Origin: Verpa conica
Taxonomy: Eukaryota; Ascomycota; Pezizomycetes; Pezizales; Morchellaceae
NCBI GenBank assembly: GCA_033030425.1
Contig: JAUFSD010000007.1
Span: 1,426,001 to 1,490,000 of the forward strand
Direction of reading: 5' to 3'
DNA length: 64,000 nt
A program made the position numbers and the translations under genes. Below the pieces are notes generated by a model that ran no database searches, had not been told where the DNA came from, and saw only the letters and a list, made by a program, of their open reading frames with translations. Every line of letters begins with the position of its first letter. Positions within the stretch are counted from its first letter, which is position 1. Of this stretch, positions 24,869 through 35,382 are shown in pieces.

Positions 24869-26330
24869 TTACTTCTGATCTTTTACAATCAACCCTGAGT
24901 CTTCAGTAACACGTTGGGCCCATTCCCTGTGCGTAGGTCAGCCTCGGTCTGCGTGATAGTACATGACTCAAGAGAAAGTTTGAGTTCAGTGGAACAATAA
25001 TGTACTCATAGGTGGTGAGTACAGTCACTAGAGGGCATAAGAACAGATTAAGGCAGATTTACTATACCCAACGCCCAACACCCAGCCAATTACAAATATA
25101 TCGGGGACGGAGCGGATGATAGGGCTGACTGCTTGATACCAGTCGCCCTGCACTAGCCGGAAGCCTCCGCATATTTGTAAGGCTCCAGAAGCCCTCGAAG
25201 CCAGATATAGTATCAACCGCCATTCCCCGGTACTATTGTAAGGCTCCGAGGGTCCCGGGGGGGGGGCGAGAAGCCTCAGCCTTTCCACAACCAAACCTCC
25301 AACAGCAGATAGAGATACTGAGGAAATGGCAATACTCACGTCCAACTCCCATCATACACTCTCCTCTTTCCACCAATGCCTGCAAGCTCCAACGCAGTCT
25401 CAACCACCACTGCCGTCACTCCAGTCCCACACATCAATGTCTTCTCCACCCCTTCATCCGTGCTCACCCCCGCTTTCAGAAACACTTCTTTTAGCTTCTC
25501 TCCAGACTTCATCGTCTTTGTTACCGGGTCTACAAGCTCGCTGAAGGGAACTGAGATAGCTCCCGGGATATGGCCGGAGGGTAATCCTGGTGCTCATCAG
25601 CCCCACGACTAATACCCAAAATTAGCTACATAGATTATCACTCACCAGGCCTCGGCTCAGGGTCAACCCCTCTAAACCTTCCCCCCGGCCTTGCATCAAT
25701 AACTTGCACCTTCTTCTTGTCCCCCCTCTCTGCCCAATCCTTTACTCCTTCGAAATCAACCACCATTCCATCTTCCATCTTAACTTCCCCATATACTGTC
25801 TCTTCTACTGGATTTTCTTTTCCGCCCTCAACTGGCAACCCCTCATGTACCCAGATTTTGAAATTATCTAGTAAATGTACCTTCTCGTGTCCAAATACTC
25901 TCAACGTCCACGCAGCTCTCGGTGCGCTGAAAATGCCTAACTCTGCAGAATCGTAGACTACGACTGTGTCGTGCTTGTTTATTCCTAGCTTTGACATTGC
26001 CGTACTAAAGATGGAGGGAGTTGGGAGCATATGTGGGTATGGGGAGTCGGGGTGTTTGACGAGGTCGAGGTCGAAAAAACGGGATGTAGGGATGCGGGAG
26101 TGGGTATAGACGTCACGGCCGGTATGGGGGGAGTTTGGGAGAAACCAGGAGGCTGAGAGGGGGACCACACGTGGTTCCTTACTGGTAGAGGAAGGATTCA
26201 TAGTAAGGGCTGCGGCGAGCTCTTTTGGGGTGACAGTAAAACTTTTGAAGCCTCGAGAAGCCATCATTGAGCTAGAGGTGAAGGGGCGAGGTTTGATTGT
26301 GGAGATAAGGGCTGTCCTGATGAAAGGCAT
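24869..26330 (-). CDS. Thiosulfate/3-mercaptopyruvate sulfurtransferase (TUM1-like)
   Basis: Predicted 329 residues in three exons: 26330–25646, 25586–25340 and 24926–24869. Two rhodanese domains are visible. The first carries the RIPTSRFFDLDLV and VVVYDSAELGIFSAPRAAW blocks and lacks a catalytic cysteine. The second has GHIPGAISVPFSELV and the active-site loop CGTGVTA with Cys281, the form typical of 3-mercaptopyruvate sulfurtransferase and TUM1. The short last exon supplies the conserved ending TEWAQR. The N-terminus (basic, Ser/Thr-rich) looks like a mitochondrial presequence. Likely role: sulfur relay for tRNA thiolation and cysteine catabolism (family knowledge). The last intron is about 413 nt, far longer than others in the window. 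Divergent from APC11 with 387 bp between starts. Confidence 0.88.
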
Positions 26331-26717
26331 TGGTATATTTCCTGATGGACTGGAAGCTGTACCACAGATCTTAGCAGGTTAGTCCCACAGTATATGGCAA
26401 TTAATTATAGATCCCTAAACAAGCAATTGAACCACAGCACCTACCTATATCAATTGTTTGAATTACCTCCGAATAACTCTTCAAATACTTCTACCGAAGC
26501 TATCATGCACCCGATGACGTCGTAGGAAGATACTGTCGTAGGATTAAAGTAAAGCCAGCTGAGCGGGGCAGGGCTGCGGGAGACGCCCTGTCACGCCAAG
26601 ACGGGGAAAGCGCGCAAAACCCCCGCAACCCAACCAAAAGCGCCTCTCCCCACCATAGCCTCTTACTCACCACCACCACACAGAAAACAAACGACGCGTC
26701 TCCCAGTGGCATAGCTG
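26331..26717. promoter_or_regulatory. Divergent promoter region, TUM1-like / APC11
   Basis: A 387-bp interval between outward-facing start codons. No TATA box is obvious; the APC11-proximal half is GC-rich. An ATG-poor leader runs up to 26718. Confidence 0.4.
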
Positions 26718-27079
26718 ATGAAGGTGAAAATTAAATCATGGAACGCGGTTGCGTCATGGCGCTGGGACGTGCCTGAGGACGATGTATGCGGGATTTGTCG
26801 CGTTCAGTTTGATGGGACTTGCCCGAATTGTCGGTTTCCCGGGGATGATTGCCCGCTGTGTTTGTCTTCCCTTTCCAACATCTCACTTTCTTTTTGCTGA
26901 TGAGTGTGTATATAGTGGTTGGTAAATGTGGTCACTCTTTTCACTTGGTATGTACTCTACAGCTAGAGGGGGGGAGGTGCTGACAGAGATAGCATTGTGT
27001 AAACGACTGGATATCAACTGAGAGCTCGAGGGGGTTGTGTCCAATGTGTCGGCAGAAATTCGAAGTCGCTGGGAGTTAA
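26718..27079 (+). CDS. apc11: Anaphase-promoting complex subunit Apc11 (RING-H2)
   Basis: An 86-residue RING-H2 protein, the catalytic subunit of the APC/C ubiquitin ligase that recruits the E2 and drives mitotic exit. Three exons join in frame: 26718–26859, 26916–26947 (32 nt) and 26993–27079. The start MKVKIKSWNAVASWRWDV matches the family, as does CGICRVQFDGTCPNC followed by PGDDCPLL. The zinc ligands continue as GKCGHSFHLHC and CPMCRQKFE, giving the full Cys/His set. Size is normal for Apc11 (84–110 residues). Most of the RING would be missed if the tiny middle exon were ignored. Next to it lies a convergently unrelated fungal gene on the same strand, 358 bp downstream. Confidence 0.92.
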
Positions 27080-27436
27080 TGCTACAAGGGGAAAGATCGA
27101 GGATTGCATTGGGAAGGGGATGTTTCATTCTTCGGGCGTCACAGTTTCATTCATTCATTCATTCATACGGCGAGGTCACCTATTGCGGTCTTCGTGTACT
27201 TTGTTTCTTGTGCGTGCTGTGTTGTAGGTGTCTGTTCTGTTGCTTTTATTACTCTCGTCACTCTCTACTTGGCCTTATCTCAGATACGTCAACACGTGAC
27301 CACTCAACCAACACGTTTGCCTCAGCCTGAGCTCTGGACCTTAGCCAGCCTCAACCTCAGCTCAACCTCAACTCAACTTCAACTCAACTTCAACCTCAAC
27401 TTCAACCTCATACCGCAGCTCTCCATCACTACTACA

Positions 27437-28205
27437 ATGACCTCCCCCCACAACCCCTACATCCCTCTATTCCCCCCCTCGCCAATCCCCACCTATGCAT
27501 CCCCAGCCTTCTCCTCCACCCCGCCAGCCCACACTTCCACCCCCACCACCACCTCCTCCACACCCGTCCCTGGAGCAGGCTACCCACCCCCACCACCGGA
27601 CCCTCCCAGCTTCTCCCCCTTCTTCACGCTAATCAGCAACCCCGGCTCAACAGTCCACAAGCACCCGATCGTCCACTATGTCTTCTCCGACGACGACTTC
27701 GACCCCGTCACTGAAACCACCCTCGCCGCCGCCGAAGAAGCAGTCACTACACCAACGGGTAATCGGCCTGGATCAGGTGGAGGGAGCGGCCGGGGTAGCA
27801 AAGAGCGTGAGACAAAAGACCGTGTGCTCATTGTGGATGTAGGGAACGATGGGGAGACAGTAGTGGGTGCTCATAGTCTTAGTAAGGAATGGCAAGTTGT
27901 TGGTGTAAACATTTCGAGTGCGCCTCAGTGGATGGCGGGGAGTCCGGGGGATGATGGAAGTGGAAGTGGGACTGGTGGAGGTGGGGCAAGTGGGGGTTTG
28001 ATGTTGTCGATTGAGGGGACTGAAGTGGGATTACAGGCGGCGACGAAGAAGGCGGAGAGTGTTTATGAGCTTGCAGAGATGTTTTCGGAAAGGTGAGTCC
28101 TGGGCGCTTGCTTCGAGTGAGATGTTTGGCGCTGATATAGTATTTAGAATGGCATTACTTAAACGGGTTGTTGAGTACGGTGAGAAGTCATCAACCACTT
28201 CTTAG
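27437..28205 (+). CDS. Conserved-looking fungal protein of unknown function
   Basis: Two exons, 27437–28092 and 28148–28205, give 237 residues. The chosen ATG opens MTSPHNPYIPLF; an upstream in-frame extension would be low-complexity and lies over a (CATT)n run at 27148–27167, so it was rejected. The N-terminal 65 residues are Pro/Ser/Thr-rich. Then come a block HPIVHYVFSDDDFDPVTE, a Gly/Ser linker, RVLIVDVGNDGE with LSKEWQVVGVNIS, another Gly/Ser linker, and an amphipathic C-terminus ending RMALLKRVVEYGEK. The two ordered blocks look conserved, so this is probably a real gene, but I do not recognise the family. Confidence 0.7.
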
Positions 28206-28619
28206 GCTTGAGCTTCTTTGTTATTTCAAGGCTTTAAGGCGTTGTAAAATTGTTTTCTTATTTAGGCGAGGGGGGGCTTCGGGTTTGGGGACGTTTCTAG
28301 ATACACCTATTATACCATACTACTCTACTCATTCGCATAACCGGTATATTATCAATAGTATATATGAATTAGAACCATCGAATTTATTGGTGTTTTCTAT
28401 AAAATAAAAACAATACATAGCCAGCGCCTTGCACTATTTACAAAAGAAGATATCGATGTATGTATAAACACCATAATGAAACAACAGTAACCCCCTCCCC
28501 CTCAAAGAATACAAGGAGTTTTAAAGGTATAACCAGACAACACCTGAGCCAAAATAAAGAGCCAAAGAAATACCCAACCAATCCAATCCCATTAGCTTTA
28601 GTTCCCCTATAAGCACAGT
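28206..28619. other. Shared 3' flank of convergent genes
   Basis: Between the stop codons of the unknown plus-strand gene and the minus-strand kinesin gene. AT-rich, presumably both 3' untranslated regions; nothing else seen. Confidence 0.5.
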
Positions 28620-31600
28620 TTATCTCGTCCTCTTTTTCCCGGTAGTCACATCTCCACCACCCACAGGCGCACTACTCCTCCCTAATGGTACGCCGTTGCT
28701 ATAACCCCCCTTTACCACCCCTAATTTGGCACTCTGACTCCTTGTCCTTTTGAGTGGCGGCTGACCATCATCATCGTCCTCATCTGCGCTATCACCCCCC
28801 ATCCCCGGATCACTGAACTTCCCGCCTCCTATATTTGTCCCGAAAAATATCTTATGTGCACCTCCTGGGCCCGGAATACTCGATGCCGTGCTAGGTATAG
28901 CCACCTTCTGGGGATACTCTGCAGCGGGGCTATCAGTAATAGTTTTATTAGGTGAGTGCACTTCCTTCTCGCCTAGTGGTGTGCGGGAGTGTTTCCGTGC
29001 ATATGAAGGGAAATTACTACTTGTTGGCGTGGTAGTGGGGGAATATTCTGGGTCGTTTGCGCGAGCGAGGATCTCATCGTGAGGTGAGGTTCGTGGGAGG
29101 CTGGTAGGGTATTCGTATTCTCGCTTTCTTGGCGTCGCACCAGTGGGTTTATATTCCTTTAACGGGGCAGTTTCTACTGCTCTCCGCAGTTCTGTGAGCA
29201 TGGGTATGGTTGCGGAGTGGAAGGGGTTTAGTGTGTCTTTGATGGCTGTGGCTTGGAGTCCAACATCCTCTACGAAGGACTCTGTATCCTCTTTGACTGT
29301 AGTGATCTGGGTTCCAAGACTGGTATAGGATTCACGGACGGTGGACGCAAGACCGGAGAGGTTAGTGGCAAATTGGACGTGATGTTGCTCATTTTGATCT
29401 CGTGCGCGGGTGACGAACTCATCAAGGGCGCGTAGTTGAATGTCCATGTTTTTGACCTGTGCATCTACTAGCTGTACAGTTTCAGCGTGGATAGCTTGCG
29501 TAGTTGCTTGTATTGACGCATTTTGCGTTTCCGCCGTCTATTACAATTAGTCTCATAATACCTCACTCGCAAGAAAGGTAAGGAGTCATAAACATACCTG
29601 CCAATCCACCTGCAACCTAGTCTTCAATCCCTCTTTCTTCCCGCTCAAATTCTCAATAAACTTCTCCTCCTGACTCATCCATGTATCCATCCCCTCGTTA
29701 TACTCCTTACTCGCCACATCCAACCCCTCCTGCACAGCAGCAATATCGCTCTGCACGAGTTGCACCCGTTGCGTCAATCGCTTATCCTGGTCCTCCGCAG
29801 TAAGATTAATTAATGTTGTGATCTGTGTAATCAAGCTAGCTCTGTCTGCAGCCGCCCGTTCCCTTTCCTCTTTCAATATCGTATCTAGAGCGGCCTGCGC
29901 AGCTAACGTAGCACTCGTACTCGCAGATGTCGCAGATATAAGCTGCAAACGAAGTTTCTCAACCTCTGCCTTCTGCGCGATAACACTCTTCTGCGCTTCA
30001 TCAAACAACACTCTAAACTCCTTCCCAAGATGTGAGTACGATGCATGTAGCATCGTCCCGAACTTTGCTAGATCCTCCACTACCTCTGCTGCGATTCGCT
30101 CTGCCGCGTCATTAAGCCCCTTCAATCCTTCCTCGACCCGCATCTTCACATCCTCCCTTAACACCTTGATTTCCTCTAGTACACCATTCATCTCCTCCTT
30201 CGCCTTCTCTGTTTCGCTGGTCAGCTCTAGTTCTCCTGCATTAAATGACGCTAGTCGAGTTTCAATATGCGTATATGCATCGTCCAACTTTGCGACCTCT
30301 GCCTCAAAAAACGAGGATAAACGCTCAGAGACATACTCAGAGAGGCGATTCTGCTCATTTGTGAATATTCCAATTTCATTCTCGACGAGCTGGGTGGTAT
30401 TGATGACGGCATTTGATGAGCGCATCCAGGAGGTATGGTTTACGACTTCAAGATCGGTCATACGGCGGATTTTTCCGTGGAGGCCAGACACGTCTTGTAT
30501 TGTTTCGCCAATTTTTGAAATAAGAGTATGCCCGATTGTGTCAAGTTTATCTTCTGTGTGTTCATGAGCTCTCCGTAGGACTGTTTCGTCTGCCAGGCCT
30601 TTTTGAGTGGTTTCAAGGTCCATCTCGGTCCTTTCCAGGGTTCCCTTGGTTTCCTCTAGTATCGTCTTTGTGCTTTCGTGGTCTTTCCTAAGTGCTACAA
30701 ACATGCGCATATTGTTCTCGAACTGCTCACGAGTATTCTTCAAGCTCCCCTCCATAACCTCAATCTTCCTCTGCTGCTCTTCGTTGAGTATTCGCCTACT
30801 TTCGCTCTCTTCTGTCATTTCCTGGTAACTCTCGCTAGTCAGGAACACCCCGTTCTTCTGCCGTGTAGCTTGTAGATCGCCCTTTAGCTTCTCAATCTCG
30901 AGTACGTATTCACGGATCAGCGCTTTCTTGGTGAGCATCTGATTCATTTGAGGTTTATTCCGAATGTCCTTGGCTCGAGCTGCATAATCGAGGGTGCTTA
31001 TCGTTTCTTCAAGGTTGGATTTTGCAGGGGAGATTGTAGCAATGATGCAAGTTTTTGTGCGTCCGCCTAGTGAGTCTTGTAGTAGTCGGGTGAGCTTTGA
31101 TTCTCTGTACGGAATATGTGGTGATTTATCGACAAGCGCATTAATGACCCTTCCCAGCGTGAGCAAGCTCTGGTTAATCATTCCCGCCTCCCTCGCCCTC
31201 TTATTTTCCGCCCCAGATCGGCCAATATTCTCTGATCCTGCAAGGTCAACGAGGTTGAGTTTGCCAGTTCTAAGCATGTCCTCTCCGTCTTCACCCATGA
31301 CCTTAACGTGGACTGTGATGGTAAATACTGTGTGGGATCGTGAGGATAGGTCATTGCATTTTGTGGCTGCGACTTGCCGCTTATGGGATCCATCTTGGAG
31401 GAGCTTGACACCATCTTCGGCAGACTTGATGAATGATTCTTCCATACCCTGGATTACAATTGCGCCCTTTCTTGTAGAGTCTTCAAAAATTTTGACTTTT
31501 GTATTATCGTCTGCTGAGAGGAGGTCACGGAGCTCTTCATTGTAGAGCTCGATGAAGGAGCACTTGACACTGTTGTCGCTATCATCCGTTCCAAGCTTGC

Positions 31601-32309
31601 TGAAAAGTTGATATAGTGCCCGTGGAATGATACCGGCGGTATCTGAATATGAGCCAAAGTTATCCGCCATATCTCCAGTCATGGTATATGTCTTCCCGGT
31701 GCCAGTCTGCCCGTATGCAAAAATCGTACAATTAAACCCCTCCAGCATCTCCTCAAGCATCGGTGCCACAACATCATCATAAATCATTGTCTGGTCTGCC
31801 TCTGGTCCAAACACTCGATCGAAAGAATAAGTCTTATTACTCAACGCTAACGGGCCCATACTTAATGCAATCTCCCTTCCACGAAGCCCACCCGGGGTAG
31901 ACACAACGACAACACTACTCTCTCTAATCTCCCTTTCAGATCTTCCCCGACATCTTACAACAACATTAATATTTGTCTCTGAGTTATGTTGCTCATCGTG
32001 AAGCGCCTGTGCTGCTGCAGCTTCTTGTGCGATTTGGCGAGTTGTTTTCCGCGTTGGTGATGCGTTTGCTGCCCGAGTGCGCGAAGTTGATGAGCGGAGT
32101 GAGATTGTTGAGCCAGCGGGGGAAGGGGGGATAGCAGTGGTGGTAGTGGTGGGGGGTCCACCCATGCGTGCATTCGCCATAGAGATTTGTTGGGCTGTCA
32201 TGCCCCCGGCGCGGGAGGTGGGGCGTGTGTTTGCTGCGCGTGCGGAGGATTGGAGACTAGAAGTGGCGGTTTTACGAACTCCGGCATTGGAACGCGAAGG
32301 GCCAGACAT
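28620..32309 (-). CDS. Kinesin-5 motor (BimC/Cut7/Eg5 type)
   Basis: Predicted 1209 residues in two exons (32309–29598, 29537–28620; 60-nt intron in phase 0). Kinesin-5 is a homotetrameric plus-end motor that slides antiparallel spindle microtubules apart. The motor domain lies at about 112–475: P-loop GQTGTGKT at 200–207, switch I NDLSSRSHT, switch II DLAGSE, and the neck region entered at ISTLDYAARAKDIRNKP. Long coiled-coil segments follow. The tail carries a BimC box, TGATPRKREYEYP, the Cdk1-phosphorylated signature of this subfamily. The N-terminal 110 residues are Ser/Thr/Ala-rich and probably disordered. All motifs are intact. The next gene on the same strand upstream is Cac2. Confidence 0.95.
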
Positions 32310-32339
32310 GCTGGCGGTGTGTTGGGGTGTGTTTTTTTC

Positions 32340-32412
32340 CCGCTGTTGGCGATGGTGATGTTGATGGTGATAATAGTGATGGTGATGGTAATGGTGATGG
32401 CGGCGATGATGG
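32340..32412. repeat. GAT/GGT trinucleotide-rich repeat in kinesin-5 leader
   Basis: Imperfect tandem GATGGT, GATGTT and AATGGT units lie 30–100 bp upstream of the kinesin start codon (on its minus strand: ATC/ACC units). It is probably part of the 5' untranslated region or promoter. Confidence 0.65.
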
Positions 32413-33034
32413 TGGCACTTTGGTGGTTGTTACTGGAACTCCTGATTGTGGTTGTTGAGGTATCACGGAGCCTGCGGTGTGGAGGGGAGACGAGACCTTG
32501 TTTGTTTACATTTTAGTTCTTGGGATAAAGAAATCATGCAGGCATCGCCAAGCCAGCAAGGATTAGTTGAAGCTTCAGCCAATCACTGATGCGAGTATGC
32601 TGCCTGCTGCACGCCAACCAGAATCCTCCCCTCCCCAAAAGTATCAGCCCAGCACTCCCGGCTGATAATCCTCCCATCGAATTCTTTGTAAAAACAAAAA
32701 CTCATGAAAAAGAAACATCTAGCTTCCTCGTTGCGCCTCTCCATACCCAGGTCATACCGCTGCTGCATAAAAATGACTAAACTTCCATTTCCCCTATCCT
32801 AGCCCACCTACTCTCCAAACACAAAAAATTACAGCAACGGAATCCAACCAAAACTACCTCCTTCCATAATAATAGCTAAACAAGAACAGCAAACTCAACC
32901 CTGAATGTTGAACTGAAGGAACAAAGACAACAACCAAAACACCAGCCATAAAATCAGGATACCACACAAATACTATCACAATTGCTACAACTACCTTAAG
33001 CTAATTCACCAAGATATCGCAATAAACTCCTTGC
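32413..33034. other. Intergenic, kinesin-5 promoter side and Cac2 3' flank
   Basis: No gene recognised. AT-rich after about 32680. Short open frames on both strands lack family resemblance. Confidence 0.5.
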
Positions 33035-35382
33035 TTATGCATCAGGCATCTTCTCAACCTGAAGAGTTGTGTCAACAGTGACAAGAGTAGGCGCAATTCT
33101 CCTCCTTTTTTTGTCCCCTCCTGTAGCTACATCTGATACTTCTTCTATCTCCTTCTCCTCCTTTGTGGTCGGCGTCAGTTCTTCCCTCTTCCCTAGTACA
33201 CTCGCAGTTGCACTAAGGGGTGTCTGAGGTGGTGTAGTAAGTGGTACACCAGCAACAGACGCTGCCACGCTAGGGAGACTTCCTACAGTTGGTGTAGGGT
33301 TGTTAATAGCACCGGCTAGTGAGCTGAGGGTTGTCACCGAGGATGCAGATGAGGACCTTGTTGGCGAGGTAGGGTGACGAGCTGGAGGCGCAGGAGATGG
33401 AGGGAGAGTTGGTGTTGAGGCGGCTTTAGAAGAGGATGGTGTAGAGGTCGGGTTTGTAGGTGTAACAGAGGCTGGGGTTGGCGCTGCTATGGGGATAGGA
33501 CCGGTGTACTTTTCTCCAAGCTCTCCTGTTGAGAACACAACAACAGAGCAGAATCCGTCTGTCGAGGTCATGAGCAATGTATTGCCGTCAGGTGACCTAA
33601 ACAATTGTTTAGCATGAATTAAATATTATACGAAGAGGGGCTACAAACCATGTAAGATCCGTAAATGCTGCATAGTGTAGGTTGCTTACGATACAAAGTG
33701 GGGTTTGCTGTTGAGTATCGTATATCAGAACCGCATCCTGTGTCGCGACGGCATACACAATCCTATACGGCAGTGAAAACGCCGAGTTTGAAGGTGTACT
33801 CGAATTCGATGAAGGTGATGATTCTGAAGCGCCAGCCTGCGATCCAGGGGTTGATGTTGGCTCTTGAGCAGCTACCGCAGGTGGGGGCAGCAATGGGATC
33901 GCATCCATGTCAGATGATGTGTCTACAGTTATATGCTTCGTCGTAGCCGGTGTTTTCCGATATGTGTAGAATACGGGCGAGCATTTTACTGCAATTGAAG
34001 GCTTCTTGTGACCTGGCAGATGCGCAATTGGTGGCTTGTTCAGGCCAGCTCGGGTGTAGATATATACAGTGTTGATGACTTCATCGGCATTCTTCACACC
34101 ATCTCCCGCTGTGGGGTTTGAAGTTTTGTATTGGCCAGCAGGGGTGAGAAGAAGACTTCCATCAGGAGTAAATGTAAGCCTTCTGAAGAATGATGTTAAA
34201 GTCTCGTTATAATATATGTTGGCATTCTTAACACCCAATCCATGAACTTTTGGCGAAAAATCCATGGGCTTAACAGCAGGTAGAGGCAAAGCTGGAGAGG
34301 GTGATGTAGAGCGACGCATTGATGGAGAGGAGCTGAACGAACTCCGCCTGCTAGCAGCCAAGATAGGTGGGTTCATCGGGAGAGAAAATCCAGTAGGAGT
34401 CCCAGGTGTAGAAGGGGCGGGCGATGCAATTGCCGGTCCCATGTCTAAATTAGTACCTCGCTGGGGAAAGTCTGGTGGAGCGGGGCTGCTTGAGGATACT
34501 CGTCTCCGTGGAGGTAGATCCATCCGTGAAAGCTTCCCATGCTGCGAGAGGGAGAATTGTCCATCCTTTGATTTCAGGGTATAAATGTGCACTGAGCGGT
34601 CGGAGCTCTGAGTCGCAACAAACTCATTCAGTGGATCCCAGGCAACTCCTTGAACGTAGTGATTGTGTTCCGCAATTTGTCGAACCATTTGGCCTAATAA
34701 TTACATAGTCTGTCAGCTCCAATGTGGGACCAATTGTCACAAGCTGTAAGAGAAGGCATACCAGTCTGAGCATTCCAAACCCGAGCGACATTATCCATAC
34801 TTCCAGTGATGAAAAACATCCCATCTGGGGACCAAGCAAGATCGTAGATTTCTGAACCCATCGACCTACACATGTGCTTCAATCTCCAGGTTTCTTTGTC
34901 TTCGAGATCATCTTCTCCGAATCCCGGGCCCGGACGATGCGTTGGCTCTGCCGGAACCCAAAGAATAATATTCCCATCATCTCCTGCCGATGCTATCATC
35001 TCGCCTGCACCCTAAAAGTCAGTCAAAGTCAATTCGTTGGGTCGGTGTAATAGCCGAAGACACAAACCTCGAGGACAAAAACGGACAACATTGACAGCCT
35101 GGTTATGCTTAGCAAGTGTGCTTAGATAGACAGCCTTCTTTTCATCCCCTTCTCCTTGAATTTTCCATAACTATTCAATCCATATTAGCGCTATTTTTTG
35201 AAAATTTAAATGGAGTGGTATCACTGTGTGGGACGAGATAAAGGAATGTAGATTAAACATACGCGAACATTATTGTCTCCTCCCGCAGTTGCAAGTCTTC
35301 CTTTCCCATTTGGCTCAAAATGAGCACTATAAATGGGTTGGTTATGTTCGTGCCAGTGTATAGTGAGAGGAACAGCCTTCAT
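33035..35382 (-). CDS. cac2: Chromatin assembly factor 1 subunit B (Cac2/p60)
   Basis: Predicted 690 residues in five exons: 35382–35263, 35170–35068, 35004–34762, 34693–33649 and 33596–33035. All junctions keep frame. WD40 repeats begin at once: [97 protein letters not shown], and VQGVAWDPLNEFVATQSSDRSVHIY. That order is the CAF-1 p60 signature (the opening IHWH motif is diagnostic). Later blades include FTDLTWSPDGNTLLMTSTDGFCSVV, built across the last intron. Middle and C-terminal parts are Ser/Pro-rich and carry a KKRRR basic patch near the end. Function by family: deposits H3–H4 during DNA replication with the p150 and p48 subunits. A nearby in-frame ATG at 35472 was rejected as upstream of the conserved start. 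Confidence 0.92.

Noticed and set aside
25028..25345. Open frame in the large sulfurtransferase intron as a final exon
   Set aside because: Its peptide lacks the conserved ending, while the exon at 24926–24869 supplies TEWAQR with matching phase.
29818..31545. Long plus-strand frames opposite kinesin-5
   Set aside because: They are antisense to the motor and coiled-coil exon; Ser/Leu-rich composition follows from the opposite strand.
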